Shown: positions 37,988-47,293, counted from the first letter of the stretch. The stretch: DNA of 64,000 nucleotides from Bacteroidaceae bacterium (GCA_017547385.1 JAFYPU010000010.1:1-64000); one strand, 5' to 3'. Notes: generated by a model not told the origin, from the sequence alone. A program made the numbers and translations.

Positions 37988-39850
37988 TTAATCCTTAAAA
38001 TACGAACTTACCTCCTTAATTTTTTTGTCAAAATCTTCTGATTTTCCATCTACATTAAATAATTTTCGAAGCAATCTGGCTCGAATGGTAGATATATTCT
38101 GCTTGGTTGTTGTAAGCAGAATTGACATTTCTGTAGGCGTGAAACCCATCCAAACCAAGTAGCAAACTCTTTGTTCCTTCTCATTCAGTTTTTTCGCCGA
38201 TGCTGCTAAGAAAAGAATAAGTTGTACATTGTTTATTTCAACGTAATCATAGAGTTCCCCCCAAAGCTGATGTGATGCATTTAGTCCTTTCCCTTTTTTC
38301 ACATACATGCGAAGCTTATTTACGACAGTCAAGGAAAACATTTCTTGCATAGAACTTTCATCACTCAACTCTTGTGGCACATGTTTGCTTCCATAGTCTT
38401 GTAATTTTTCCACACAGCCCTTATATTTTTGTAATTGTTCCTGTAATTCAACAATTATCTTTTGACGCTCCTCTGTGCTACTTTCAAGCATCCTAACCTT
38501 TTCTGCAGTATCAGTTTCCAATTTCTCTAAATGGTATTGGCTACGTCTCAGCTGCGCAATTGCTATCCGATATTTCTTTCTCCTTATTATATATAATGAG
38601 TAAGCCAACAAAGTACACAGAAGTGCTATACCAATAATCCAATATATACATTTATATAAATGTTGTGCTTCTAACTCTTTTTTTCCGGTATTAATCCTTT
38701 CACGATCCAAATCAAAATTTATTTGCAATTCTTGCAAATCTTCTTCTACCTGCTTATCATACTTCTCTATCAAAGCTTGTGCATACAAATCTTGGTATTT
38801 TAAAACCGAGTCTTTCAACCCCATTTTCTTATAAACCATAGAAAGATTCTTGTATGCTCCTCGCACATACGTATCTTCCCCAACATACATTCCTCTTCGA
38901 AAGAACAATATCGCAGAATCAAGCTTTGAGGTTTCTAAGTAATACAGTCCTTTTATTGTATAGTATGATGCATTTCTTAAACCGGGAGCAATAAAATGTT
39001 CCTTACTTACCAAACCCGACTTCTCCTCAAATAAGGATATATACTTACCGGCTTCGGATATTCTTCCCAACTTCAGACAAGCCGTTGCCATTATTTGATG
39101 ATTCGCTATTACATTAGTAGAATCTCCATGTGCTTTATAAAGTTCTGAACTCCTTCTACAGACTAACTCTACACTATCCCACATCCCCATATCCGTGTAA
39201 GGAACAATTCGCTGACGGTATGCATCTACCCATAACAGAGAATCTCGCCCTCTCAACGCATATTGAGCCGTACGTTCATACAAATCCAATGCCAACCGAT
39301 GGGAAGTTTGAAGTTCATAAATACTAGCCAGCTGACCATAGACACGAGCCAAAAGCGGATAGTTACATTCCGCGGATGTGGTATCTGCGCTTTCCACTGC
39401 CCGAAAATACTCCTCCTGTGCTTTGCTTCTGTTGTTCAAATCACGATAGGTGCAGCCCAAAAGATAGTGAGCACGCATTTGTTCATTGGGGGTACCATGG
39501 CGGTCGTAATGGTCGGCCACGGCACGCATCAGACTGTCGGAAGGAAGTTGTTCGAAAGCCTTGTTGGCTGCATCTGCCAGCAACAAATAATAGTGCATGC
39601 GGTTGCTTTCCGAACAGGCTTGCACCTCCGATTCCAACCGGTTCAACAGTGCATAAGCGCTGTCGGGATTTGAAACAATGAGGGGTTCGGCTTGATTCAC
39701 CTCATCGGGCAGCGGTGGATGGTAGAGGCACACGGCAGCCACAACTGCAGCCACAATGAGTGCTGCGACACCGGCAATGCGGCGGCGCAGCCCGGGAAAA
39801 TATATGTAGTCCCAATAATCGTATATTCGCTGCAGGAGTTGCTTCATCAT
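37988..39850 (-). CDS. Transmembrane TPR regulator with C-terminal HTH
   Basis: 620 residues. One membrane helix at about 25-43, TPR-like helices at about 60-360, a second membrane helix at about 401-422 (CIYWIIGIALLCTLLAYSLY), a coiled coil at about 425-480 and a LuxR-like helix-turn-helix at about 555-598 (MGFTPTEMSILLTTTKQNIS). The topology places the TPRs in the periplasm and the HTH in the cytoplasm: a one-component sensor-regulator. The start lies 6 bp after the mutS2 stop. The first 137 or so residues are coded by GC-rich DNA (62% at 39481-39540), the rest by AT-rich DNA (32% at 38581-38640), so the gene is a mosaic. Confidence 0.82.
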   Translation of the reverse strand: MMKQLLQRIYDYWDYIYFPGLRRRIAGVAALIVAAVVAAVCLYHPPLPDEVNQAEPLIVSNPDSAYALLNRLESEVQACSESNRMHYYLLLADAANKAFEQLPSDSLMRAVADHYDRHGTPNEQMRAHYLLGCTYRDLNNRSKAQEEYFRAVESADTTSAECNYPLLARVYGQLASIYELQTSHRLALDLYERTAQYALRGRDSLLWVDAYRQRIVPYTDMGMWDSVELVCRRSSELYKAHGDSTNVIANHQIMATACLKLGRISEAGKYISLFEEKSGLVSKEHFIAPGLRNASYYTIKGLYYLETSKLDSAILFFRRGMYVGEDTYVRGAYKNLSMVYKKMGLKDSVLKYQDLYAQALIEKYDKQVEEDLQELQINFDLDRERINTGKKELEAQHLYKCIYWIIGIALLCTLLAYSLYIIRRKKYRIAIAQLRRSQYHLEKLETDTAEKVRMLESSTEERQKIIVELQEQLQKYKGCVEKLQDYGSKHVPQELSDESSMQEMFSLTVVNKLRMYVKKGKGLNASHQLWGELYDYVEINNVQLILFLAASAKKLNEKEQRVCYLVWMGFTPTEMSILLTTTKQNISTIRARLLRKLFNVDGKSEDFDKKIKEVSSYFKD

Positions 39851-39856
39851 GTGGGT

Positions 39857-42388
39857 TTATTCGAGTTCAACCACCGTAATTCCGGCTCCACCAAACTGCA
39901 CATGTTCATCGCGGAATGAAGCCACGCCGGGCACGGTGCGGAGATAATTGCGCACAAGTTGGCGCAGCACACCGGTGCCGGTGCCGTGAAGAATGCGCAC
40001 GCGACTTTGCTCCAGCTGTATGGCATCGTCAATGAAATAGGCCGTGGCCGTGAGTGCCTCATCGCCACGCATGCCACGCAGGTCGATGTCGGGCTTGAAG
40101 TGGAGTTTCTTCTCATACATGGCATCGCGGGTCTCTTTGCTCACGAAAGTGGATACGCGCGACACGCTTGCTTCCTCTTTGGGCTTTTCGGCAGTTTCGA
40201 GACGCTGAACATCGACCAACGCTGTCATCACGCCGAAGAGCACTTTGGCCTTGCGATCGGCAATTTCAGCAATGCGTCCCACGGAGTTCTGCCCCTTGAT
40301 ACGCACAAAGCCACCCACTTCAATCTTTGCATTGCCTGCTGTTGACGGATGTTCAGTTGCAGTCGGAGAGGTTGAGCATGTCTGCGATGTTTGTCCGGCC
40401 GGTTTTGCTCCGTTCTTGCCCTTGGCCTTGCGTTCCTGTCGACGCATGATTTTCGCCATCTTGCGGGCAATGGGGTCGTCGGCATCGGAGGTGGCGTTTT
40501 CCACACTGTCCTTGAACTCGGAGAGCTTGCGCCGCGCCTCACGCGTCTGCTCCTTCTCTGCCTGCGCCTCGCGAATGGCGCGAATGGTGTTCTCGATGCG
40601 GGCATTGCTCTCTTGCAGCAGCTGTTCGGCCTCGGCGCGTGCCTGCGTCATCACGGCTTTCTTTTCTTTCTGCAGGGTGCGGATGTCGGCTTCATATCGC
40701 TCCACGGTGGCGTCGAGTTGCTTCTCACGTTGGTGGATGTGCTTGCGCTTGTTTTCCCAATACATCTTGTCGCGAACAATGTCCTGCAGATACTTGTCGG
40801 ACATCACATAATCTTTTCCCACAAGGTCGGTGGCATAGCGAATCACCTCTTCGGGGATGCCTATCTTGCGAGCAATCTCCACGGCAAACGAACTGCCGGG
40901 ATTGCCCACTTGAAGCATGAAGAGCGGCTGCATCTTGGCGCGATTGTAGAGCATGGCGCCGTTGCTCACAGAGGGCGTGGAGTCGGCATAGTGCTTGAGG
41001 TTTTGATAATGGGTGGTGATGACACCGAACGTGCCAATCTTCACAAAACTATCGAGAATGGCTTCTGCCAACGCTCCACCGATTTGAGGCTCGGTGCCAC
41101 CGCCAAACTCGTCGATGAGCACCAGGCTGCGACGTGTGGAATGGCGCATCATCTGTTTCATGTTGAGCAGGTGGGAAGAATAGGTGCTGAGGTCGTTTTC
41201 CAGGCTCTGCTCGTCGCCGATGTCGATGAAGATGTCGGAGAAGATGCCGCACACCGTGCGCTCGCCCACGGGGATGGGCATGCCGCACTGCAGCATGTAT
41301 TGCAACAGACCCACCGTCTTGAGACACACAGACTTGCCACCGGCATTCGGACCCGAGATGAGCAGAATGCGGGCATCGCGCAGACAGATGTCGAGAGGCA
41401 CCACACTGCCACCGTGGCGCGACAGGCTTTGCTGCAAAAGCGGATGCACGGCCTGCCACCAGTCGATGCGCGGTTCGGCCACGACACGTGGAATGATGGC
41501 ACCGAAGCTGTCGGAGAACACTGTGAGGGCACGCAGATAGTCCATGTGTGCCAGAAAATGCTGTGAGCCGAGGATGTCGTGTATGTGCGGACGGATGACG
41601 GCCGACAGCTCTTGCAGAATGCGTATCACCTCTCGCTTTTCGGCTGCCTTGAGTTCGCGGATGCGGTTGTTGGCTTCCACCACACCGGCCGGCTCGATGA
41701 AGACAGTTTTTCCCGTGGCCGATTCGTCGTGAACAATGCCCTTGATTTTTCGCTTCAAGGCCGGAGCCACGGGAATGACCAGACGACCGTCGCGCAGCGT
41801 GGGACTGACATCGCGGTCGATGTAGCCATCGGTCTGCGCCTGAATGATGATGGTGCGCAATGTGTGCGAAATGCCGCGCGTCGTAACTTCGATGTTGTGA
41901 CGTATGGAGAGAAGTTCGGCAGATGCCGTGTCCTTCACCTTGCCATACTTATTGAGAACACCATCGATGCGTTCCACCAAGGCCTGAAAGGTGCTCACAC
42001 CCTCGGCCATGCGGGCCAGGGCGGGATATTGGCACTCCTCGCTTTCCTCCTCACGAGCCGTAATGATTCGTATCAGGTCGATGACGGTGCGAAGCGAGCG
42101 TTTGAGGTCGAAGAGTTCAAGCTCTTCCATATAAGTGCGCTCGGGACGAATGCGCATCAGTGCCTGGCGCACGTCAAAGTAGTTCTCCTCCACATCGACG
42201 GTTTCCTGCATAAAACGAACATACTCGCGGGCCTGCTCCAAGGCTTCGACCACTTCAGCATGGTCGGTGAGGAACTTCAGTCGGTTGTCCACCCACTCTG
42301 TGCCCAGCGACGACATGCACCGCCCTTTGAGCAGGGTGCGTATGTCCTCAAATCCTATCTTTTTCTCAAAACTTTCGGGGTATATCAT
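39857..42388 (-). CDS. mutS2: MutS2 family endonuclease/ATPase
   Basis: 843 residues from MIYPESFEKKIGFEDIRTLL; an outer ATG (42412) overlaps the promoter. MutS2 suppresses recombination and, in some bacteria, rescues collided ribosomes. There is no mismatch-recognition domain. The ATPase has Walker A LISGPNAGGKSVCLKTVG near residue 345 and Walker B SLVLIDEFGGGTEPQIGGAL. A charged coiled coil with a KOW-like segment follows, and the last 80 residues are an Smr nuclease domain (DLRGMRGDEAL, then RILHGTGTGVLRQLVRNYL). Confidence 0.95.
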   Translation of the reverse strand: MIYPESFEKKIGFEDIRTLLKGRCMSSLGTEWVDNRLKFLTDHAEVVEALEQAREYVRFMQETVDVEENYFDVRQALMRIRPERTYMEELELFDLKRSLRTVIDLIRIITAREEESEECQYPALARMAEGVSTFQALVERIDGVLNKYGKVKDTASAELLSIRHNIEVTTRGISHTLRTIIIQAQTDGYIDRDVSPTLRDGRLVIPVAPALKRKIKGIVHDESATGKTVFIEPAGVVEANNRIRELKAAEKREVIRILQELSAVIRPHIHDILGSQHFLAHMDYLRALTVFSDSFGAIIPRVVAEPRIDWWQAVHPLLQQSLSRHGGSVVPLDICLRDARILLISGPNAGGKSVCLKTVGLLQYMLQCGMPIPVGERTVCGIFSDIFIDIGDEQSLENDLSTYSSHLLNMKQMMRHSTRRSLVLIDEFGGGTEPQIGGALAEAILDSFVKIGTFGVITTHYQNLKHYADSTPSVSNGAMLYNRAKMQPLFMLQVGNPGSSFAVEIARKIGIPEEVIRYATDLVGKDYVMSDKYLQDIVRDKMYWENKRKHIHQREKQLDATVERYEADIRTLQKEKKAVMTQARAEAEQLLQESNARIENTIRAIREAQAEKEQTREARRKLSEFKDSVENATSDADDPIARKMAKIMRRQERKAKGKNGAKPAGQTSQTCSTSPTATEHPSTAGNAKIEVGGFVRIKGQNSVGRIAEIADRKAKVLFGVMTALVDVQRLETAEKPKEEASVSRVSTFVSKETRDAMYEKKLHFKPDIDLRGMRGDEALTATAYFIDDAIQLEQSRVRILHGTGTGVLRQLVRNYLRTVPGVASFRDEHVQFGGAGITVVELE

Positions 42389-42409
42389 AGCTGTTTTTAA
42401 TTTTAACCG

Positions 42410-42417
42410 CAAAAGTA
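42410..42417 (-). promoter_or_regulatory. -7 box of mutS2
   Basis: TACTTTTG on the minus strand, 22 bp before the chosen ATG; this decides the start in favour of 42388. Confidence 0.6.
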
Positions 42418-42550
42418 CGGAAAATTTCCCTCTCCACGCGCCGTTTCGCCCGCCAACATCGGGAGCACTGCCACTTTAGTGGCAAATATCACCAAGGACG
42501 GCAGAAAGACCGACACTGCGACCAAACCACAGGCTATGCGAGGGCGCAAA

Positions 42551-42611
42551 ATCTACAAGCACTGCAGAATTTTCTGCAAGCACTGCGGAAATTTCTGCAG
42601 TGCTTGCAGAA
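42551..42611 (+). repeat. Family A three-arm palindromic repeat, copy 7
   Basis: Arms ATCTACAAGCACTGCAGAA (42551-42569), TTCTGCAAGCACTGCGGAA (42572-42590) and TTCTGCAGTGCTTGCAGAA (42593-42611). Arms 2 and 3 pair over 18 of 19 positions. It sits in the divergent gap between mutS2 and the DUF3256 gene; the left block is weak. Confidence 0.85.
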
Positions 42612-42716
42612 AAGCAACGAAAGCACGCCGTGAAATTCATCCTTCGACACAAAGAAAACAAGAGGGCTACAACATGAAAACAATCCGCACAAAGAGAAAG
42701 AAAACTGCCCATAGGC

Positions 42717-42747
42717 TTTGTCCGCCAAACGGCTTGCGCTATTTTTG
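42717..42747 (+). promoter_or_regulatory. Promoter of the DUF3256 gene
   Basis: TTTG (42717-42720), 19-bp spacer, TATTTTTG (42740-42747). Only 7 bp separate the -7 box from the ATG, so the transcript is nearly or wholly leaderless, and the longer in-frame start at 42479 is excluded. Confidence 0.8.
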
Positions 42748-42754
42748 CAGCATC

Positions 42755-43393
42755 ATGAAAAAAATCCTACTGCTCAGCGCACTCATCATCACAGCCGCGG
42801 CCGTCCGCGCCGAAAGCATCGACACGCTGTTTCACCGCACTCCCGAACGTGTGCTGCCACTGCTCGACGGCAACACACGCCTGGACTTGCTCGACCTCTA
42901 CAACCACAAAATGGAGGCCAAGGCGGAAAACATTTTCGGCGGTATGGCCAAACTCACACGCAAGACCTCCGATTATGCACACGTGGTGCTGACCAACGTG
43001 AGCGAATGGGAGATGAAGCTCCTCACCACCGCCAACGACACACTGATATGCGTGGTGCACACACGCCGCACACCCACAGCCCGCAGCACCATCCGCATGT
43101 TTCACAAAAACTGGCAGCCGGCCAACACTCCCCTGCCCGCTCCCGTTCCGGCCGACTTTGTCTGCACAGACAGCATCAGCGGAGACGACGAACAGAGCGA
43201 CATCATGGCACGCCTCACAAGCAACGGCATCGAAGCACATTGGGACAGCAACGAAAGCCTCCTCACACTGCATCTCTCGACGGCTGCCCTCACTAATGAG
43301 CAACAAAAAAAAGCGGAAGCATTTCTGCAACCGCTGAGATACCGCTGGGAAAACGGCCGCTTTGTCATGGCAGAGACCCAGCGGCAACCTTAA
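42755..43393 (+). CDS. Secreted DUF3256-like protein
   Basis: 212 residues from MKKILLLSALIITAAAVRAE, a signal peptide. The start was set by the promoter just upstream. The text IDTLFHRTPERVLPLLDGNT, RLDLLDLYNHKMEAKAEN and a repeated pattern of short strands fits DUF3256, a secreted Bacteroidetes family without known function. It has no lipobox. A good terminator follows. Confidence 0.7.
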   Translation: MKKILLLSALIITAAAVRAESIDTLFHRTPERVLPLLDGNTRLDLLDLYNHKMEAKAENIFGGMAKLTRKTSDYAHVVLTNVSEWEMKLLTTANDTLICVVHTRRTPTARSTIRMFHKNWQPANTPLPAPVPADFVCTDSISGDDEQSDIMARLTSNGIEAHWDSNESLLTLHLSTAALTNEQQKKAEAFLQPLRYRWENGRFVMAETQRQP

Positions 43394-43402
43394 TTTTCAG
43401 AA

Positions 43403-43445
43403 AAGCATTCGCCCGAAACACTTGCACCGAGGCGAATGCTTTTTC
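43403..43445 (+). terminator. Terminator of the DUF3256 gene
   Basis: Stem AAGCATTCGCC (43403-43413) / GGCGAATGCTT (43431-43441) followed by TTTT. Confidence 0.85.
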
Positions 43446-43565
43446 TTTGTCGGCAGGTATTCACAAAAGCACGAGCCTGCCTCTGACACATCAGCATGAG
43501 TTCCACCCCCTCGATACTGAACATTCCGCACAGTAAGCCGAACATTCACCGACATAGGCAGAAAA

Positions 43566-43605
43566 ACAGAAAAGGCATCCGCAGTGCTGCAGATGCCTTT
43601 TCTGT
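43566..43605 (-). terminator. Terminator of tRNA-Lys
   Basis: Stem AAAAGGCATC / GATGCCTTTT with a 12-nt loop; on the minus strand it continues into TTTTCTGTTTTTC. Confidence 0.75.
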
Positions 43606-43608
43606 TCG

Positions 43609-43681
43609 TACACTCTCAGGGGCTCGAACCCTGGACCCACTGATTAAGAGTCAGTTGCTCTACCAACTGAGCTAAGAGTGC
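43609..43681 (-). tRNA. tRNA-Lys (anticodon CTT)
   Basis: 73 nt, no CCA encoded. Acceptor GCACTCT/AGAGTGT (first pair G-U), D arm TAGCTCAGTTGGTAGAGC, anticodon stem CTGAC/ATCAG-type with loop CTCTTAA, T arm with GGGTTCGAGCC. All four stems form. Confidence 0.97.
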
Positions 43682-43706
43682 GTGCTCGGTTTCCCGTTTG
43701 CGAGTG

Positions 43707-43737
43707 CAAAGGTAATGCATTCCTACCGACCGACCAA
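43707..43737 (-). promoter_or_regulatory. Promoter of tRNA-Lys
   Basis: TTG (43735-43737), 20-bp spacer, TACCTTTG (43707-43714). The downstream leader GCACTCGCAAACGGGAAA is shared with tRNA-Asp. Confidence 0.75.
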
Positions 43738-43879
43738 GCCAAGCAGTGTTTTTTTTCGCAAAAAACACAATAGAAAAGCCTACATCACCAACTGGCTTTT
43801 AGCTAAACGTTTGAGAAACAAAGAAAAAGGGAATTGATATTTTTTTGAAGAATTTTTCGTTTTTCCTCCCTCAATGCAC

Positions 43880-43918
43880 AAAAAAAGCCGCTTCCCCGCT
43901 AAAAAGCAGGGAGGCGGA
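43880..43918 (-). terminator. Terminator of the nucleoside permease gene
   Basis: On the minus strand GTCCGCCTCCCTGCT / AGCGGGGAAGCGGC followed by TTTTTTT, 40 bp beyond the stop codon. Confidence 0.75.
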
Positions 43919-43957
43919 CACGTTTTTCGGAAAGCCTCAAAGAGGGTCAGCAGCGCA

Positions 43958-45235
43958 TCAGGCAGCCTTGCGCTCGCGGAAAACCAAAGTGAAAAGCACC
44001 AGCACCACCAATGCATAAGCCGCAAAGATGTACCAGCAAGTGCGCCAGCCATCCAGCTGTTCGACAGCCGGAACGGCATACACAAAGTGGTTTACCACGG
44101 CTTGCGCGGAAAGTGTTCCGACCATCGCTCCCAAACCATTGGTCATAATCATGAACAATCCTTGTGCGCTGCTGCGGATGCCCGACGGCACTTCCTGCTC
44201 CACAAAGAGGGCACCGGAGATGTTGAAGAAGTCGAACGCAACACCATAGACCACCATCGAGAGAACAAACATCCACACGCCGCTGCCGGGATTGCCCACC
44301 CCGAACAGACCGAAGCGGAACACCCACGCCAGCATCGCAATCATCATCACGCGCTTAATGCCGAAACGTTTTAGGAAGAATGGTATCAGCAGGATGCAGC
44401 ACGTTTCGCTCACTTGCGAAAGGGAAATGAGAATGTTGGCATGCTGAGCACCAAAGGTATTGGCATATTCGGGAATTTCGGCAAAGCATCCGATGAACGG
44501 ATTGGCGTATCCATTGGTGATCTGCAAGGACACACCGAGCAGCATCGAGAACACAAAGAACACCGCCATGCGACGTTGCGAAAGCAGACGGAAGGCGTCA
44601 AGTCCGAGCGCCTCAACCAGAGATTTCTTCTCGCTTCCCTTATTGACGGGACAAGCCGGCAGCGTTTGCGCATACAAGCCCAGCACGATGCCCAGCGCAG
44701 CCGAAACGAGGAACTGCTCACTCGTGGCCTGATAACCCAAGAGATCGACCACCCACATGGTGCAGATGAAACCGATGGTGCCGAAGATGCGAATGGGCGG
44801 GAAGTCCTTGACAGTGTCCTTGCCCTCCTGCGTCAGCGCATTGAAGGCCACAGAATTGCTCAAAGCGAGCGTAGGCATGTAGAATGCCACGCTGAGCGTG
44901 TAGAGCGTGAAGAGCACAGCCATCTGCACGTCGGCACCGCTCTGCATCCCATAAACTGCAGCCGCACCCATGAAGCCACCGGCCAGCAAATGGCAGAGAC
45001 CCAACAGGCGTTGGGCGGGCACAAACCGGTCTGCCACGATGCCCATCAGGCCCGGCATGAAGATTGACACAACTCCTTGAACGGCGTAGAACCAACCTAT
45101 GTTCTCAGCCAGACCCACCGAGGCGAGATAACGCCCCATGGAGGTGAGATACGCACCCCAAATGGCAAATTGCAGAAAGTTCATCGCCACAAGGCGACCT
45201 CCCAGGGAGGATTTCAGAATAGGGGGAAATTTCAT
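43958..45235 (-). CDS. MFS nucleoside permease (NupG/XapB-like)
   Basis: 425 residues with twelve hydrophobic helices. The opening LVAMNFLQFAIWGAYLTSMG and the FPPIRIFGTIGFI segment are typical of the nucleoside:H+ symporter family (Nuc_H_symport). ALSNSVAFNAL and IRSSAQGLFMIMTNGLG further match. It would import nucleosides across the inner membrane, which agrees with cdd, amn and pyrF elsewhere in the window, although no operon links them. It is 57 bp downstream of the thioredoxin-like gene on the same strand. Confidence 0.87.
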   Translation of the reverse strand: MKFPPILKSSLGGRLVAMNFLQFAIWGAYLTSMGRYLASVGLAENIGWFYAVQGVVSIFMPGLMGIVADRFVPAQRLLGLCHLLAGGFMGAAAVYGMQSGADVQMAVLFTLYTLSVAFYMPTLALSNSVAFNALTQEGKDTVKDFPPIRIFGTIGFICTMWVVDLLGYQATSEQFLVSAALGIVLGLYAQTLPACPVNKGSEKKSLVEALGLDAFRLLSQRRMAVFFVFSMLLGVSLQITNGYANPFIGCFAEIPEYANTFGAQHANILISLSQVSETCCILLIPFFLKRFGIKRVMMIAMLAWVFRFGLFGVGNPGSGVWMFVLSMVVYGVAFDFFNISGALFVEQEVPSGIRSSAQGLFMIMTNGLGAMVGTLSAQAVVNHFVYAVPAVEQLDGWRTCWYIFAAYALVVLVLFTLVFRERKAA

Positions 45236-45292
45236 GTGATTATGGTATTTTGAATGATTATTTCCGAATAAAAAAAGAGAGGCAAGGCATCG

Positions 45293-45823
45293 CTATTCTT
45301 CACGACACACGCGAGAGATGGCTGCACGCAACTTGCGCATCGAGACATGCTCCACAAACTTTTCGCGCACCACTTTGCCGCTGCCGATCACATACACCCG
45401 AGGAATGGTGCGGCGGGCAAAGAGATTGAAAACTGCCTTGTCGGGTTGTGCAGAATAGGGCATGGTCAATCCGTGCTTAGCCCAGAAAACCGAAACCGCA
45501 CTGTCGGGTTCGGCACGACTGACGCACAGAAACCGAATATCGCTGCCAACCTCACGGTAGAGCTTCTCCAACTTTGGCAACTCTTTGCGGCAATCGCGGC
45601 ACTGAGTGTTGAAAAACACAAGCACCATGGGTTGGTTTGCACAAACGGATGCATCCCAAGTCAAACCGCGGTGGCAAACCAGCGAAAAGTCGGGCACGGT
45701 GTCGCCCACCTGAACGCCATCTTTGTCATCGGACACGGCAGCTTGCGCAGAGCACATTCCCCAAAACAGGAAGCCACAGAGAAGCCACAAGCGTTGAAAC
45801 AGAAAATTCCTCATACGATTCAT
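45293..45823 (-). CDS. Periplasmic thioredoxin-like (TlpA-type) protein
   Basis: 176 residues from MNRMRNFLFQRLWLLCGFLF; the longer frame (45916) overlaps the promoter and is excluded. A signal peptide ends near SAQA. The thioredoxin-like domain has VGDTVPDFSL, then VLVFFNTQCRDCRKELPKLE with active-site CRDC near residue 79, and RTIPRVYVIGSGKVV with the cis-proline. A role in periplasmic thiol-disulphide exchange is inferred from the family; the acidic residue in the CxxC is unusual. Confidence 0.85.
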   Translation of the reverse strand: MNRMRNFLFQRLWLLCGFLFWGMCSAQAAVSDDKDGVQVGDTVPDFSLVCHRGLTWDASVCANQPMVLVFFNTQCRDCRKELPKLEKLYREVGSDIRFLCVSRAEPDSAVSVFWAKHGLTMPYSAQPDKAVFNLFARRTIPRVYVIGSGKVVREKFVEHVSMRKLRAAISRVCREE

Positions 45824-45835
45824 ACTTTTGAGAAG

Positions 45836-45866
45836 CAAATTTAGCGCAACACACAAGGCGGACAAA
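45836..45866 (-). promoter_or_regulatory. Promoter of the thioredoxin-like gene
   Basis: TTTG (45863-45866), 19-bp spacer, TAAATTTG (45836-45843); only 12 bp remain to the ATG at 45823. Confidence 0.78.
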
Positions 45867-45906
45867 ACAAAACCGGGGCTTTTTGAAAAAATCGGAAAAG
45901 AAACAG

Positions 45907-45949
45907 AGAAAAACAAAAGAGTCTCGGAAACTTTTCGTTACCGAGACTC
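45907..45949 (-). terminator. Terminator of tRNA-Asp
   Basis: Stem GAGTCTCGG / CCGAGACTC with a 13-nt loop, followed on the minus strand by TTTTGTTTTTC. Confidence 0.8.
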
Positions 45950-45974
45950 ACTTTAGAGAGATGCTTTCTCTTTG

Positions 45975-46048
45975 CGGTATGGACGGGACTCGAACCCGCG
46001 ACCCCCTGCGTGACAGGCAGGTATTCTAACCAACTGAACTACCACACC
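45975..46048 (-). tRNA. tRNA-Asp (anticodon GTC)
   Basis: 74 nt, no CCA encoded. Acceptor GGTGTGG/CCATACC (one G-U), D arm TAGTTCAGTTGGTTAGAA, anticodon stem-loop CCTGCCTGTCACGCAGG, T arm CGCGGGTTCGAGTCCCG. Cloverleaf is complete. Confidence 0.97.
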
Positions 46049-46088
46049 ATTCGGATGTTTGCATCAAGCCATTGCCCGATTGCGAGTG

Positions 46089-46119
46089 CAAAAGTAGAGC
46101 ATTTTTCATTATCTCCAAA
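46089..46119 (-). promoter_or_regulatory. Promoter of tRNA-Asp
   Basis: TTTG (46116-46119), 19-bp spacer, TACTTTTG (46089-46096). The leader GCACTCGCAATCGGGCAA nearly repeats that of tRNA-Lys. Confidence 0.8.
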
Positions 46120-46213
46120 ATTTCCGCGCACTTTTTTCGCAAATCTTCGAAGTTTTTTTGTTCTCAGACATCGTGCAACCGATTTTCCGACACGCTTCCC
46201 GACAATTTCACAC

Positions 46214-46255
46214 AAAAAAGAGCGGATTTTCCGGCTCACACCGAGAAATCCGCTC
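46214..46255 (-). terminator. Terminator of pyrF
   Basis: Stem GAGCGGATTT (46220-46229) / AAATCCGCTC (46246-46255), followed by TTTTTT on the minus strand. Confidence 0.85.
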
Positions 46256-46341
46256 ACATATTTATTTCTTCAAAAAGGGCACTGCGGCAACTTCTTTCAC
46301 ATCACCGAAGTTTCCCTTTCCGTTGTCCGATTTCTTCTCGC

Positions 46342-47166
46342 TCAAAAAATGCGCTTCAACTGCTCAGCCATTTCCTGCTGAAGCTCACGCGCCTTTTCGG
46401 CAGCCACTTCAGCAAAACGCTCTGTGCTGTCGGCATAGATGATGCCGCGAGAGGAATTCACCAACAAGCCGCACTCATCGTTCATGCCGTATTTGCAAAC
46501 TTCTTCCAGCGAACCGCCTTGTGCTCCCACACCGGGAACGAGCAGGAAGTGGTGCGGCACGATCTTTCGGATGTCCTCGAAAAGTTTTCCTTGTGTGGCT
46601 CCGACCACATACATCATCTGTTCGGGAGTTCCCCACTCCTGCGAAACACGCAATACCTTCTCAAACAAACGTTCGCCCTCGGTATCGGCCGTCAGCTGAA
46701 AGTCGTGCGAACCCTTGTTGCTGGTAAGGGCGAGCAAAATCACCCACTTGCCGTCATATTGCAAGAAAGGCTTCACGCTGTCTTCTCCCATGTAGGGAGC
46801 CACGGTGAGCGAGTGGATATCCATCTCCTCGAAAAAACAACGCGCATACATGGCCGAGGTATTTCCAATGTCGCCGCGCTTGGCATCGGCTATGATGAAG
46901 TGATTGGGATAATGCTCCTTGAGATAAGCCACAGTGCGCTCAAAAGCCACCCAACCCTTCAAACCGAAACATTCATAGAACGCCAAATTGGGCTTATAGC
47001 TCACGCAATAAGGCGCAGTGGCATCTATGATGGCTTTGTTGAATTCAAAAATCGGATCTTCGCATGCCAAAAGATGCTGAGGCATTTTCTTGACATCGGT
47101 ATCCAAACCTACGCAAAGAAACGATTGTTTCTCGCGAATTTGCTGTACTAACTGCTGTCTGTTCAT
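46342..47166 (-). CDS. pyrF: Orotidine 5'-phosphate decarboxylase (type 2)
   Basis: 274 residues. It converts OMP to UMP, the last step of pyrimidine synthesis. [18 protein letters not shown] and [14 protein letters not shown] mark the N-terminal half; the catalytic Lys/Asp cluster is in [19 protein letters not shown]. The extended loops and length fit the longer type-2 subfamily typical of Bacteroidetes and Actinobacteria. It is controlled by tandem family B promoter units 128 and 212 bp upstream. Confidence 0.96.
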   Translation of the reverse strand: MNRQQLVQQIREKQSFLCVGLDTDVKKMPQHLLACEDPIFEFNKAIIDATAPYCVSYKPNLAFYECFGLKGWVAFERTVAYLKEHYPNHFIIADAKRGDIGNTSAMYARCFFEEMDIHSLTVAPYMGEDSVKPFLQYDGKWVILLALTSNKGSHDFQLTADTEGERLFEKVLRVSQEWGTPEQMMYVVGATQGKLFEDIRKIVPHHFLLVPGVGAQGGSLEEVCKYGMNDECGLLVNSSRGIIYADSTERFAEVAAEKARELQQEMAEQLKRIF

Positions 47167-47293
47167 AGCTTTCTGATATTCTAAATCTTTTATTCCGTTT
47201 TTTTATAAAACCAAGGCAAAACAACCGAGAGGCTACACGCTGAACGGGGTAACCTTTCTGCATGCACTCTCGCCTACTCTCATCTTGGCGAAG

